64,000 nt of DNA from Cystobacter fuscus (GCF_002305875.1 NZ_CP022098.1:11780001-11844000); one strand, 5' to 3'. Positions 30,054 to 41,926 are shown, numbered from the stretch's first letter. Notes: generated by a model from the sequence alone, not told the origin. A program made the numbers and translations.

Positions 30054-31818
30054 GCACGCTGCGCCGCTTGAGCTTGAGCGAGGGCGTGAGCATGTCGTTG
30101 GCGGTGGTGAAGTCCTCGGCGACGAGCAGGAAGTGCTGGGGCTTCTCGTAGTTCTTGATGCCGGGGGTGAACTCGATGATCTGCTCGCGGTAGAGCTGCT
30201 GCACCTCGGGCAGCTTGAGCAGCGCGGGCATCGAGGTGTCCAGGCCCTTGTCCTTGGCCCACTGGGTGAGCGCGGCCATGTCCGGGACGATGATGGCGGT
30301 GTTGAAGGGCTTGTTCTGCCCGTGGAGCATGACGTTGGTGATGAGGGGCGAGAGCTGCAGCGCCTGCTCGATGGGCGCGGGCGACACGTACTTGCCGTTC
30401 TCCAGCTTGTACTGCTCCTTGATGCGGCCGGTGATCCACAGGAAGCCGTCGTCGTCCAGCAAGCCCATGTCGCCGGTGCGGAAGCCGCGCTCGGTGGAGG
30501 GCACCAGGGGCTCCTTGCCGGTGAAGACCTTCTCGTTCTCCTCGGGCAGGTTGTAGTAGCCGAGCATCACGTTGTGGCCGAAGACGACGATCTCCCCCTG
30601 CTTGGGGTCACCCGTCTCGGTGCGATCGATCTCCACGCGGATGCCGGGCAGGGCCGTGCCCACCGAGCCGATCTTCCGGCGGTTGGGGAAGTTGGCGGTG
30701 GCGATGGGGGACGTCTCGGTGAGGCCGTAGCCCTCGTAGACGGTGATGCCGAGGTTGTCGATGAACTCCGCCACCTCGCGCGAGATGGCCGCGCCGCCGC
30801 TGAAGGCGTACTTCATCCGGCCGCCGAAGCGCGCGCGCACCTTGGAGAAGACGACCTTGTCGAAGAAGGCGTGCTGCAGGTTCAACAGCGCGCTGGAGCG
30901 CTGCTGCTCGGCGAGATGCTTGCGCTGGCGCGCGACCTCCAGGCCGCGCATGAAGAGCGCGCGCTTGAGGGGCGACTCGGTGGCCATGCGCTTCTGCAGC
31001 GAGTCATAGATGCGGTTGAAGATGCGCGGCACGGAGAAGATGAGCGTGGGCTGCACCTCGCTCAGGTTCTCGATGATCTTCTCGGTCGACTCGGCGAGGC
31101 CCATGCAGGCACCCATGGAGAACAGGGCGTGCAGTTCCACCGTCTGGCCGAAGACGTGCGCCCAGGGCAGGAAGCACAGCGAGCGATCCGCCTGCGACAT
31201 GGGGAAGATCTGGTGGATGGCGGTCACGTTGTTCGCGATGTTGCCGTGGCTGAGCATCACGCCCTTGGGGTTGCCCGTGGTGCCCGAGGTGTAGATGAGG
31301 CCGGAGAGATCCTCGGGCCTGGGGGAGGCCGCGGCGGAGGGCGCCTCGGCGCCGCGGCGCAACAGGGACGCGAAGGTGTCGGGCTCCTGCTCGGTGCCCG
31401 AGAAGCGGATGATGTGCTGGAGCGCGGGCAGCTCCGCCTTGACGGCCGCGAGCTTCTTGGCGATGGCGTCCGTGGCGGCGAACACCAGGGTGGCGCCACA
31501 GTCCTTGAGGATGTACTGCCACTCCTTCTCCTGCTGCTGCTCGTACATGGGCACGTAGGCGGCCCCGAGCGTGTAGGCCGCGTAGGCGCCCACCGCCCAC
31601 TCGTGACGGTTGTTGGAGATGACCGCCACGCGATCCCCCGGCTTCACGCCGAGCTGCACGAGCCCACCGCGCAGGTCGTCCACCTTCTGACCGAACTGGA
31701 TGTACGTCATCTCCACCCACTGGCCGCTCTTCTTCTCGAGGAAGAGCGGGCGCGGACCGAAGGTGGCGATGCTCTTGAGGTAGATGTCGACCAGCGTCTC
31801 GAACCGAGGACTCGTCAT
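29980..31818 (-). CDS. Long-chain fatty acid--CoA ligase (AMP-binding)
   Basis: A 612-residue adenylate-forming enzyme that activates fatty acids with ATP and CoA. It has the P-loop-like LIYTSGTTGNPKGV, the YEGYGLTETSP motif and the GFLWITGRIKE(Q)YKLENGKYV region with the ATP-binding Asp/Arg. This is the FadD15-like group. ATG 31818 follows AGGAG; an upstream in-frame ATG at 31881 would add 21 residues without similarity. Myxobacteria use many such ligases for lipid breakdown in development, but no co-regulated partner is visible. Confidence 0.92.
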   Translation of the reverse strand: MTSPRFETLVDIYLKSIATFGPRPLFLEKKSGQWVEMTYIQFGQKVDDLRGGLVQLGVKPGDRVAVISNNRHEWAVGAYAAYTLGAAYVPMYEQQQEKEWQYILKDCGATLVFAATDAIAKKLAAVKAELPALQHIIRFSGTEQEPDTFASLLRRGAEAPSAAASPRPEDLSGLIYTSGTTGNPKGVMLSHGNIANNVTAIHQIFPMSQADRSLCFLPWAHVFGQTVELHALFSMGACMGLAESTEKIIENLSEVQPTLIFSVPRIFNRIYDSLQKRMATESPLKRALFMRGLEVARQRKHLAEQQRSSALLNLQHAFFDKVVFSKVRARFGGRMKYAFSGGAAISREVAEFIDNLGITVYEGYGLTETSPIATANFPNRRKIGSVGTALPGIRVEIDRTETGDPKQGEIVVFGHNVMLGYYNLPEENEKVFTGKEPLVPSTERGFRTGDMGLLDDDGFLWITGRIKEQYKLENGKYVSPAPIEQALQLSPLITNVMLHGQNKPFNTAIIVPDMAALTQWAKDKGLDTSMPALLKLPEVQQLYREQIIEFTPGIKNYEKPQHFLLVAEDFTTANDMLTPSLKLKRRSVLKKYGEEVEKLYVEAEKKGATRAA

Positions 31819-31950
31819 GAGGTGTGGGCTCCTGGAATGGGCGGTGTCACGAGACGCCCCCCCTTGAATCTCAGTGGCCACAAACTATCGCAAAACCCGG
31901 CCCTACTGGATGGGTCTCGAAAGGTGACGCGGGGCGTCAGAACGAAACTG

Positions 31951-31985
31951 AAAAGCGGCGCCCCCCCTGGATGAGGAGCGCCGCT
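31951..31985 (-). terminator. Rho-independent terminator of the envelope-protein pair
   Basis: On the minus strand AGCGGCGC (31985-31978) pairs with GCGCCGCT (31961-31954) and is followed by a short T run (TTTT), a classical intrinsic terminator about 20 nt after the stop of the gene ending at 32004. Confidence 0.8.
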
Positions 31986-32003
31986 CGACGATGTGACGGC
32001 CGC

Positions 32004-32531
32004 TCAGGCGCGGGCTTCTTGCTGCATGAGGTGCAGGCCCATGCGCTTGTTGCCCTGCCTGGTGGACGGCGTCTCGGACGAGGGCACCAGCGTCGCCACG
32101 GCGTTCTTCGCCAGCGCCGAGGCGAGCGCGGAGCCGAAGATGAACACGAGCTTGCGGCCCAGCTCGAGCGCGAGGGGCTGCTGCCTGGCGGAGGAGGCCA
32201 CCTGATCCGGATGCGCCCAGGCACGCCGCAGGGCCCGGCCGCGCCGTTCCCACACGATGCGCGCCTGACGGCGCTCGTTCCACCAGGAGAAGCCCGCGCC
32301 CACGACGACCACCGCCAACGCGACGCCACCCACCGCGAGGAGCGTCTCGCGGTTGCTCTCGAGCACCTGGCGCACCTGGTACTTGATGTCGAGAGCCCGC
32401 TCGCGGCGCCGATCCAGCTCCTCGAGGGTGAGCAGCAGCTCGTCGCGCAGCCGGTCCGCGGTGCGCTCCACCTGCTCGCGCTCGCTCAGGTTCGCGGTGA
32501 TGGACCCTTGGGCCTTGTTCTCGTCACTCAT
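32004..32531 (-). CDS. Membrane protein, DUF3618-like N-terminus
   Basis: A 175-residue protein. The first 65 residues are an acidic helix (REQVERTADRLRDELLLTLE), resembling DUF3618/YqjD-type envelope proteins. One membrane segment sits near residues 65-82 (LLAVGGVALAVVVVGAG) followed by basic residues. A second hydrophobic part lies near 130-145. It overlaps the upstream gene by ATGA and is closed by an intrinsic terminator, so the two form an operon. A role at the inner membrane is likely; the function is unknown. Confidence 0.75.
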   Translation of the reverse strand: MSDENKAQGSITANLSEREQVERTADRLRDELLLTLEELDRRRERALDIKYQVRQVLESNRETLLAVGGVALAVVVVGAGFSWWNERRQARIVWERRGRALRRAWAHPDQVASSARQQPLALELGRKLVFIFGSALASALAKNAVATLVPSSETPSTRQGNKRMGLHLMQQEARA

Positions 32532-32932
32532 TGCAGTGTCTCCCGGGTGCGCACGACATCCGTCTTCAACCGCTCCTGGGTGTGAGGCAGGGGCTGGGTC
32601 GGCAGGCGCTTCTTGCCGGCGAGTGCGAGCCCTCCGGCCACGAGCAGCAGGAAGACGCCCACCAGCAACACGCCCAACCATTGAGCCAGGGGAAGCGCGA
32701 GCCCCACGGCCACCAGCAACGCCGCCAGCCCCACGAGACCCAGGACCGCGCCCGCGCCCAGGAGGATGCCCGCCGAGCGGGCCGCCTTCACTTCCTCCTG
32801 GAGCTCCTTCTTCGCGTGCAGGATCTCGGCCCGTGCGAGCAGCCGTGCCTCGTCGATGGCATGGCGGATGAGTTCCGCCGTGGACAACGACTCCAGCTGC
32901 CTGCGCTCCAGCTGTTCCGATTCGATTTCCAC
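32528..32932 (-). CDS. Phage holin-like (DUF1469) membrane protein
   Basis: A 134-residue protein with an amphipathic N-terminal helix (residues 5-50) and two membrane segments (about 55-77 and 85-107: ILLGAGAVLGLVGLAALLVA, LGVLLVGVFLLLVAGGL) of the type called phage holin 3_6 / DUF1469. Despite the name, such proteins are common chromosomal envelope proteins and need not be phage-related. It is the first gene of a two-gene operon with the DUF3618-like gene (ATGA overlap). Confidence 0.75.
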   Translation of the reverse strand: MEIESEQLERRQLESLSTAELIRHAIDEARLLARAEILHAKKELQEEVKAARSAGILLGAGAVLGLVGLAALLVAVGLALPLAQWLGVLLVGVFLLLVAGGLALAGKKRLPTQPLPHTQERLKTDVVRTRETLQ

Positions 32933-33072
32933 GCCACTGCCTCCCGAAGCATTCAGGACCGCACCGGTGGTGCCAGGTGTGTCCCGCTCCCTCCCGGGAA
33001 GCTGGAAGCGGGGAAGCGTGGGGGGAAGTCAGACGGGGCGAGGGGGGGCTTGCCCGCATGCTCGCCGAGCCT

Positions 33073-34110
33073 TCAGCGGCGGCGGCGCTGCTGTGCCAGG
33101 GCGGTGGCGAGCGTCTCGCGCACCTGGCGGGCCTGGAAGAGGCGATCCGCGGCGTCCACGAGGGTCTCCGCGTACAGCACGTTCTTGCGCAGCCGGGCGG
33201 GGATGGCGGCGGTGCCCAGGTGGCAGCCGAGCAGGGCGCCGGTGCAGGCGGCGGCCGCGTCGGCCTCGCCGCCGCAGCGCAGGGTGAGCTCCACGGCCTG
33301 GCGGAAGTCGTTGGGGGCCTTGAGGGTGGCGTAGAGCGACATGAGCAGCACGGGAACCACGTGCGGGGGCAGGCCGTCCACGCCCTTGAGCTGGCTGGGT
33401 GGCACGCTCACCTTGCGCAGCTGGGCCATGGCGCGCGCGGGATCCCACGTGAGCAGGCGGGGCAGGTGGCGCAGCTCCTCGGCCAGCTCCTGATCATGCG
33501 CGGCGGCCGCCAGGGCCAGCTCCTCGCAGAACGCGGCGGGCGTGGGCGGCTCCTTGGTGGTGAGCCCCAGGGCCACCGCCTGCGCGAAGGCGGCCGCGGC
33601 CGCGGCGCACGTGGGATCCTTGTGCGTGAGGACGGACAGCACGCCCGCGTCGTGGCGGATGCGCACGCGGCTCTTGCTCTCGAAGAGGCCCACCACGAGC
33701 GCGCGGCTGAGCACCGAGTGGCACTTGACGCCCAGGGGAGCACCCGCGCTCATCCACGGCGTGCCCTGCGCGAGCTTCTGCAGGGCCTCGGCGAGCGCCT
33801 TGGGGGGCTGGAGGATGATGCCCTCCTGCCACAGCCACGCCAGATGCGCCGCGGCGCTGCGCCCATCCACCTTGCCCTCGCGGATGACGCTCTCGGCGGT
33901 GGCGAGCATGAGCTGCGTGTCGTCGGAGAACTGGCCCTTGGCGTACTTGCCCCCGCGAGGACGGGGCGCGAAGTCATCCGCGAGTCCAGACACGCGCATG
34001 AGATTGGACGGCGGGACGCCACGCAGGGGAAAACCCAGGGCATCTCCGATGGCGAGTCCCAGGAACGCCGCTTGAAACCTGTCCTGGCGCTCGGCGGGAG
34101 TCATCGACAT
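33073..34110 (-). CDS. ADP-ribosylglycohydrolase family protein
   Basis: A 345-residue enzyme of the DraG/ARH fold that removes ADP-ribose from proteins or related substrates using two Mg ions. It has GLAIGDALGFP near the N-terminus, metal motif GQFSDDTQLML, and the C-terminal metal region GGEADAAAACTGALLG, where the usual G-G-D-x-D-T is altered to G-G-E-A-D-A. Binding of the second metal may therefore differ. The start is uncertain: ATG 34110 (chosen), ATG 34104 or ATG 34143, none with a clear ribosome-binding site. Confidence 0.8.
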   Translation of the reverse strand: MSMTPAERQDRFQAAFLGLAIGDALGFPLRGVPPSNLMRVSGLADDFAPRPRGGKYAKGQFSDDTQLMLATAESVIREGKVDGRSAAAHLAWLWQEGIILQPPKALAEALQKLAQGTPWMSAGAPLGVKCHSVLSRALVVGLFESKSRVRIRHDAGVLSVLTHKDPTCAAAAAAFAQAVALGLTTKEPPTPAAFCEELALAAAAHDQELAEELRHLPRLLTWDPARAMAQLRKVSVPPSQLKGVDGLPPHVVPVLLMSLYATLKAPNDFRQAVELTLRCGGEADAAAACTGALLGCHLGTAAIPARLRKNVLYAETLVDAADRLFQARQVRETLATALAQQRRRR

Positions 34111-34223
34111 GGGGAGGGGCAAGATAACCAAAACGCGAGGCATGACCAGCCCCGACTTTCATCTCTCGCGACTTCGTCACGACTCCCGTAGGGATTGGGT
34201 GAAGGGGGCGCTCCCACCACAAG

Positions 34224-34484
34224 TCACCAGCCGTCACGCCCCAGGTTGACAACGGCCTGCAGGCGGGCCACGACCGCTTCGGCGCCCTGGTGCAGGTGCA
34301 CACCGTCCCAGAGCGCGGGCGTGAGTTGTCCACCCAGTTCCCGCCACGCGCGCTCCGCCTCGGCGAAGGCGACGTTGCGAAAGCGCACGCGATCCTCCAG
34401 CGCGTAGTCCACCACGTAGCGGCGAGCCACCGCCGAGGGAGGATCCGCGATGCGGTGGAAGAGCACCAACACGGGTGATGTCAC
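34224..34484 (-). CDS. Small hypothetical protein
   Basis: An 86-residue protein with codon use like its neighbours and no signal peptide or membrane segment. It reads as a small alpha/beta protein (VLVLFHRIADP, RFRNVAFAEAERAWRELG, LWDGVHLHQGAEAVVARLQA). I chose GTG 34484 because GGAG lies 6 nt upstream; TTG 34496 is also in frame. No family was recognised. Confidence 0.6.
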   Translation of the reverse strand: MTSPVLVLFHRIADPPSAVARRYVVDYALEDRVRFRNVAFAEAERAWRELGGQLTPALWDGVHLHQGAEAVVARLQAVVNLGRDGW

Positions 34485-34601
34485 GGGAGGCTCCAACGAG
34501 CACCGCCCCCGGCCCCATCAACCAGACAGGGAACGAGGGCGGAGGCAGACGTGAATCCCAAAGACAGACTCCGGCTCCGGGGAGGAGCGCGGGAGGAACG
34601 C

Positions 34602-35006
34602 TCAGCGGGCGGAGGCCGCGATGCGGGCCGTCTCGCGGCGCACGGCGGCCTGCTCGACGGCGAAGCGCGCGTCATCCGAGGACAGGCCCCGCAGGCGCTC
34701 CATCGACTCGCCCAGGCGCCGGCGCGCGCCCTCCACGTCGATGCCCGAGACGGGCTCGGCCACGTCCGCGAGCACGAGCACCTTGTCGTTGGTGACCTCG
34801 ACGAAGCCACCGGCCACGAAGTAGGTGTCGGTGTGGCCGCCCTCGCCCTTGAGCGTGAGCGTGCCCGCGTCCATGAGGGACAGGAAGGGGGTGTGGCCCG
34901 GCCTCACGCCGAACAGGCCCTTGGCGCCCGGGACGATCGCCTCGTCCGCCTGCACCGACAGGATGCGCTTCTCGGGGGTCACGATCTCGACCGTCAGCTT
35001 GGCCAT
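34602..35006 (-). CDS. atpC: F1 ATP synthase subunit epsilon
   Basis: A 134-residue subunit of the F1 central stalk. It carries the typical beta-sandwich start MAKLTVEIVTPEKRILS, the GLFGVRPGHTPFLSLMDAG segment and a two-helix C-terminus ending AASAR. ATG 35006 is chosen over ATG 35018 by alignment to the usual start. It is the last gene of the atpG-atpD-x-atpC group, separated from atpD by one unrelated gene. Confidence 0.93.
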   Translation of the reverse strand: MAKLTVEIVTPEKRILSVQADEAIVPGAKGLFGVRPGHTPFLSLMDAGTLTLKGEGGHTDTYFVAGGFVEVTNDKVLVLADVAEPVSGIDVEGARRRLGESMERLRGLSSDDARFAVEQAAVRRETARIAASAR

Positions 35007-35037
35007 GGGGCTCGCCACTCCGTGGGGACTGCTTGTG

Positions 35038-35583
35038 TCAGAAGGTCAGTCGGTGGGTCTTGTCGCCGCCCACCACCTCGAACTCGATGTTCCCGGCATC
35101 CGTCAGGCGCGGGCTCTTGCCCGGCACGCCGACCATGCCTTCCAACCACTTGAGGTGCTGCGACATCTGCCGCACCTCGGGCAGGGAGCGCGCCGGCACG
35201 AACTCCAGCAGGCGCCGCTCCTGCAACCGCGTGCCCTGGCGGTCCACCTCCACCGCCACCTGGGTGTTGGCCCACGCGGGCACCTTCTTGTACTTCTTGC
35301 CCGCGAGCTTCTTCTGGCCCTTGGGCGCCAGCGGGTACAGCACCCAGACCCGCTGGCCGTCGTTGGAGACGAAGTAGAGGTCGTCCGCCCCGCCCACGCA
35401 CTGCTCGAGCGTCCACACCGGGCCACTCTCCTGGGAGACCTCCAGGGAGCACCGGCCCGGGCCCCGCTCCACCAGGCGCACGGAGAAGTCTCCGTTGGCG
35501 CTCACCCGGGGCCGGCCGGCGCGCTCGTCGGCCAGACCAGGAAGTGCCCACAACATCATTCCCAAGCAGATGGAACGCAGCAC
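35038..35583 (-). CDS. Exported hypothetical protein inside the atp cluster
   Basis: A 181-residue exported protein with a short signal peptide (LWALPGLA). GTG 35583 is preceded by AGGAGG with 7-nt spacing, a strong signal. It lies between atpD and atpC in the same direction, with 39 and 31 nt gaps, so it is co-transcribed with ATP synthase genes. The mature part has basic patches (KGQKKLAGKKYKK) and no recognised domain. Confidence 0.75.
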   Translation of the reverse strand: MLRSICLGMMLWALPGLADERAGRPRVSANGDFSVRLVERGPGRCSLEVSQESGPVWTLEQCVGGADDLYFVSNDGQRVWVLYPLAPKGQKKLAGKKYKKVPAWANTQVAVEVDRQGTRLQERRLLEFVPARSLPEVRQMSQHLKWLEGMVGVPGKSPRLTDAGNIEFEVVGGDKTHRLTF

Positions 35584-35622
35584 GTGGAGACCTCCTGGGC
35601 CGGGCGCGGAAGAGGGAGGGGC

Positions 35623-38077
<2,455 letters not shown>

Positions 38078-38135
38078 GGGGCCAGCAGCTCCTCTTTAAA
38101 CTCGGGTATGACAGCGGAACCCGGACGCGGCCCCC

Positions 38136-38163
38136 TATATAGGCTGGCATGGTGGCCGGTCAA
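38136..38163 (-). promoter_or_regulatory. Sigma-70-type promoter of atpG
   Basis: On the minus strand TTGACC (38163-38158) and TATATA (38141-38136) are separated by 16 nt. The expected start is near 38128, giving a leader of about 50 nt before atpG. This is a close match for such GC-rich DNA. Confidence 0.7.
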
Positions 38164-38289
38164 CCTTGGCCTTCCACACTCAGCGGATCACTTCGAAGCG
38201 AGCAAGCCGCTTCCCCACGCCCTCGCGAGGGACGAGAATGGCTCCCCCGGCGGTTGAGCCGGAATCGCATGCGAAGGGGCCGTCAAACG

Positions 38290-38928
38290 ATGCGCCGGGC
38301 ACGCCGGTGGCTGAGGGCGTTGCTCGTGCTGGGGCTGAGTGCCGCCCTGGGCGTGGCGGCCGCCTCGCTGTACGTGGAACACCGGTACGTGGACCGCATC
38401 GTCCCCCAGGCGCAGGCCCCCCATGCCCCGGTGGCGCTCGTCTACGGGGCGGGGCTCGCGCCCGGCGGCGTCCCCTCCCCCGTGCTCGCCCAGCGGCTGG
38501 ACGCCGCCCTGGCCCTCTACCATGGGGGCAAGGTGGGAGCGCTGCTGCTCAGTGGGGACAACTCGGACCGCTTCCATGACGAGACGCACGCCATGGCCCG
38601 GTACGTGCGCGACCGGGGCGTGCCGGCCTCCGCCGTCCAGGAGGACACCGCGGGCCTGTCCACCTACGACAGCTCCGTGCGGGCCCGGAGCATCTTCGGC
38701 GTGCGGCGGGCGCTGCTCGTCACCCAACGCTTCCACCTGACCCGGGCGCTCTACATCGCCAACTCGGTGGGCATCGACGCCTGGGGCGTGGCGGCGGACG
38801 AGAGCAGCCCCCGGACGCGCCGCTATGCCCTGCGCGAGACGCTCTCGCGGGTACTGGCGCTCGGCATGGTGTGGGCGGAAGCGTCCCCCCGCTACCCCTC
38901 CGGACAGGCGCCGACGCCCTCGCGCTGA
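38290..38928 (+). CDS. SanA/YdcF-like (DUF218) envelope protein
   Basis: A 212-residue membrane-anchored protein. One N-terminal membrane helix (LLVLGLSAALGVAAASLY) precedes a DUF218 domain with YGAGL, SPVLAQRLDAALALY, LLLSGDN and the DSSVRARSIFG / TQRFHLTRALYIAN motifs. E. coli SanA of this family affects envelope barrier function. ATG 38290 (AAGGGG about 9 nt upstream) is preferred; ATG 38269 would add seven residues. Confidence 0.85.
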   Translation: MRRARRWLRALLVLGLSAALGVAAASLYVEHRYVDRIVPQAQAPHAPVALVYGAGLAPGGVPSPVLAQRLDAALALYHGGKVGALLLSGDNSDRFHDETHAMARYVRDRGVPASAVQEDTAGLSTYDSSVRARSIFGVRRALLVTQRFHLTRALYIANSVGIDAWGVAADESSPRTRRYALRETLSRVLALGMVWAEASPRYPSGQAPTPSR

Positions 38929-39033
38929 GCGACCCGGCGGGCGGGCAGGCACGGCCTCGTTGCGAGGAGTCCTCCGGGTCCGCACCGTTGGGCCAGAGCA
39001 GCCATCCCGGCGTGCTTGCTTGGAGAGAGCGTC

Positions 39034-39303
39034 ATGCGATTCAAGAAGCTCGGAGCCGAAGACGTAGGTGAGTCCGAGTCCCTGCGCCACCGGGACCCGA
39101 TCACCGGGCACGAGGAAATCAACTTCACCGATGCGGAGCTCAGCGCGACCCCGCCCCTGGAGGACGAGCCCGACTTCCGGGACATCCTTCCGGACCAGAT
39201 CCAGGCATTCGGGGAAATCGACGAGGATGCCGAGGATACGATCACCGCGCGGCCAAGCCAGCCGGTACGTCCGTATGCGCCGGATGAGCTTCCCGAAGGC
39301 TAG
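39034..39303 (+). CDS. Small acidic hypothetical protein
   Basis: An 89-residue, strongly acidic protein (many Glu and Asp after residue 35) with no Cys and no membrane segment, so probably cytoplasmic and partly disordered. ATG 39034 has GGAGAGAG 6 nt upstream. It lies 15 nt before the PerM-type transporter gene and may be in its operon. No family was recognised. Confidence 0.6.
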   Translation: MRFKKLGAEDVGESESLRHRDPITGHEEINFTDAELSATPPLEDEPDFRDILPDQIQAFGEIDEDAEDTITARPSQPVRPYAPDELPEG

Positions 39304-39318
39304 CCGACAGGCCCGCTC

Positions 39319-40461
39319 ATGACCTGGCGCCCCCGTTCCCACTCGCAGGTGACACCTCGCACGGTGTGGACGGTGGGCCTGCACTCCCTGGCGATGCTCG
39401 CCGCGTTGTGGCTGCTGGTCAGGAGCTGGACCGTGCTGTCCTGGGCCCTGGTGGCGATCTTCCTCGCGCTGGCGGCCCACCCGCTGGTGAGCGCGCTGGA
39501 GAAGAGAGGGTTGAGCCGGGGCCTGGCGGTGATGGGGGTGGGCCTGCTCGGGCTCGGCCTGCTGTCGGCGCTGGTGATGACGCTGGTGCCCATGCTCATC
39601 GAACAGGGACGGGCCCTGGCGCAAGCGGCACCGGACTTCATCGCCCGGCTGCGCCACCACCCCTGGGTCGAGCGGATGGATGAGCGCTACGATCTCATCT
39701 CCCAGGCGGCCCAGGAGCTTCGCGGCCATATCTCGATGGCCCCGGGGCCGCTGCTCGGCGTGGTGACGGACGTGCTGCGCCACGTGCTCGCCGGGGTGAC
39801 GATCTTCGTCCTGACCATCTTCTTCCTGCTGTTCGGCTCCGACCTGTTCAACACCGCGCTCCAGTGGGTGGAGCCCTCCCGGCGTGAGCACTACTGGCGC
39901 CTGGGACGGCGGATGAACCAGGCGGTGGGCGGCTATGTGGCCGGCTCGTTCCTCGTGGCCCTCATCGGAGGCGTCTTCACGTCGGTGATGACCCTGCTGC
40001 TCGGTGTGCCCTACTTCCTGCCCCTGGGCCTGGCCATGGCGGTGCTGGGACTCGTCCCGTTCGTGGGCTCCTTCCTGGGAGGACTGTTGGTGGCCGGGAC
40101 CACGGCCGCCTCGGTGGGAGGGCGCCAGGGACTCATCGCCCTGGGCCTCTTCCTCGTCTACCAGCAGGTGGAGGGCAACCTGCTCCAGCCGCTCGTCCAG
40201 CGCCAGACGCTCAAGATGAACCCCCTCATCATCACCCTGGTGATGTTGGTGGGCACGGGCCTGGCGGGACTCATCGGAGCCCTGTTGAGTCTGCCCATCG
40301 CGGGCGCGATCCAGGTGTGGTTGCAGGACCGGCTGGCGCGGCTCAACGAGCAGTGGCGCCACCAGCGGGAGGAGGACGGCAAGAGCCGCCTCATCCTCCC
40401 CACCTCTCCGCCAGAGCCCCGTGAAGCCCCCCGTCCAGAGCCGGCCCCCATGAACCACTAG
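39319..40461 (+). CDS. AI-2E (PerM) family transporter
   Basis: A 380-residue inner membrane protein with the PerM/YdgG layout. Paired helices lie at about residues 15-95, a soluble segment at 95-150, and a further five helices to residue 340. The signature region LPLGLAMAVLGLVPFVGSFLGG and the QVEGNLLQPLVQRQTLKMNP motif are present. Proteins of this family export AI-2-like or other small molecules, or act in ion homeostasis. The last 40 residues are a Pro/Glu-rich cytoplasmic tail. Confidence 0.88.
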   Translation: MTWRPRSHSQVTPRTVWTVGLHSLAMLAALWLLVRSWTVLSWALVAIFLALAAHPLVSALEKRGLSRGLAVMGVGLLGLGLLSALVMTLVPMLIEQGRALAQAAPDFIARLRHHPWVERMDERYDLISQAAQELRGHISMAPGPLLGVVTDVLRHVLAGVTIFVLTIFFLLFGSDLFNTALQWVEPSRREHYWRLGRRMNQAVGGYVAGSFLVALIGGVFTSVMTLLLGVPYFLPLGLAMAVLGLVPFVGSFLGGLLVAGTTAASVGGRQGLIALGLFLVYQQVEGNLLQPLVQRQTLKMNPLIITLVMLVGTGLAGLIGALLSLPIAGAIQVWLQDRLARLNEQWRHQREEDGKSRLILPTSPPEPREAPRPEPAPMNH

Positions 40462-40485
40462 GGAGCCGGAGCACGAGACGGTGGT

Positions 40486-41754
40486 TCAGCGCCGGCCGCG
40501 TCTGGCCGGGGACTTCTTCGCCGGGGCCTTCTTCGCGGCGGCCTTCTTCGCCGGGGCCTTCTTCCCAGCCGTCTTCTTCGCCGGAGCCTTCTTCGCCGGA
40601 GCCTTCTTCGCGGCGGTCTTCGTCCCAGCCGACTTCTTCGCGGCGGTCTTCTTCGCCGGAGCCTTCTTCGCGGCGGCCTTCTTCGCCGAAGCCTTGCTCG
40701 CCGGGGCCTTCTTCGCGGCGGCCTTCTTCGCCGGAGCCTTGCTCGCCGGGGCCTTCTTCGCGGCGGCCTTCTTCGCCGGGGCCTTCTTCCCAGCCGTCTT
40801 CTTCGCCGGAGCCTTGCTCACCGGAGCCTTGGTCTCGGCTGCCTTCTTCGCGGCCGACGTCCGGGCCGGAGCCGCGGTGTCCGCCTTCGCGGGACGCGTC
40901 GCTTCGCGCCTGGCGCTCGGCCTGGACGGCGCCTTCGGCTCCACCTCGCGCAGAGGCGTCACGGGCGCGGAGCGTTCCTGGGGACCCTCCTTCCGGATCT
41001 TCCCCATGCGACGCCTGGCGGCGGCCACCACGGGCTGCTGCAACTCCTCGTCGGACTCGTCCGCGCCAATGGGCTCGGCCTCCTCCTCGACGGCCTCCTC
41101 CTCCTCGCCTTCCTCGGCCGCGGCTTCTTCCTCCTCCTCCTCGGCCTCCTCCTGCTCGCCCGCTTCCTCCTCGGCCTGGGCCTTGGGTGACTCGCCCTCC
41201 TCGTACTCCACCGAGAGGCCACTCAAGGCGCCCTGCACCGCGGAGAGCGCACGGGCGTAGGTCCGGTCGCCGAACTCCTCCACCTCCTTCTCCTCCGGAG
41301 GAACGAGCACCTCGAGCATGGCCTGGAGCGAGCGGTACAGCCGCAGCTCGCGCGCCTCCGTGTCCCAGGTGCCGTAGACCCAGTCGTCACCCGACAGCGG
41401 CTCCACCCAGCCCGGCAGGGGGCTCTCGGCCTGCTCCTGCAGCGCCGACTTACGTGCGGTGAACAGATGACGGTGAGCGCCCTTGAGGCCGATGCGCCAG
41501 AGCCCCGCGGCCGGCAGCCCCTCCACCATCAGCCGCGTCTTCTCCAGCACGCTCGGCGAGCCCTCGGGACCATGCAGCGCGAAGAGGGTGACTTCCCCCT
41601 GGAACTCTCCTCCGTTGAACGCGCGGAACAGCGTGGCGAGTTCCTCGGGGAAGGGAACCCCGTACTCGGTCTCGGCCCGCTGGACGTCCTCCTGCCCCAC
41701 TCCCGCCGACGTCCGTACCGCCGACTTCTGAAGTCCCTCCAGCCACTCGTGCAT
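40486..41754 (-). CDS. SUKH-domain protein with histone H1-like tail
   Basis: A 422-residue three-part protein. Residues 1-150 are SMI1/KNR4 (SUKH)-like ([36 protein letters not shown]). Residues about 185-245 are almost pure Glu/Ala. From about residue 305 to the end it is made of K-A-P-A-K-K / K-K-A-A-A-K-K repeats, as in bacterial and eukaryotic H1-like proteins that bind DNA. The combination of a SUKH module, an acidic linker and a basic DNA-binding tail is unusual. GGAGGG lies 3 nt before ATG 41754; the longer upstream frame is not needed. Confidence 0.83.
   Translation of the reverse strand: MHEWLEGLQKSAVRTSAGVGQEDVQRAETEYGVPFPEELATLFRAFNGGEFQGEVTLFALHGPEGSPSVLEKTRLMVEGLPAAGLWRIGLKGAHRHLFTARKSALQEQAESPLPGWVEPLSGDDWVYGTWDTEARELRLYRSLQAMLEVLVPPEEKEVEEFGDRTYARALSAVQGALSGLSVEYEEGESPKAQAEEEAGEQEEAEEEEEEAAAEEGEEEEAVEEEAEPIGADESDEELQQPVVAAARRRMGKIRKEGPQERSAPVTPLREVEPKAPSRPSARREATRPAKADTAAPARTSAAKKAAETKAPVSKAPAKKTAGKKAPAKKAAAKKAPASKAPAKKAAAKKAPASKASAKKAAAKKAPAKKTAAKKSAGTKTAAKKAPAKKAPAKKTAGKKAPAKKAAAKKAPAKKSPARRGRR
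40510..40860 (-). repeat. Tandem codon repeats encoding the KAPAKK tail
   Basis: The DNA encoding the basic tail is a run of imperfect 12-, 15- and 30-bp repeats. On the plus strand it is built from blocks such as GCCTTCTTCGCCGG and GCCTTCTTCGCGGCGG. Boundaries are approximate. It could expand or contract by slippage. Confidence 0.7.
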
Positions 41755-41926
41755 GTGCCCTCCACGTCGATGGACCCAACTTATGGCGTCCAGACTCGCG
41801 ATGCAGTACGCCTCGTCCCCTATTGTGCACGGCCCCGCTTCCCAACGGACAGCCTTTCCGCTTGGGGCCCCCCGGCCTCCCCCGCGCGGTTGAATCACCG
41901 GCCCGGTGCCGTTAGACGGAGTCGGC

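Noticed and set aside
40510-40860. CRISPR array
   Set aside because: The repeats are contiguous codon repeats within a coding frame, without unique spacers of constant length.
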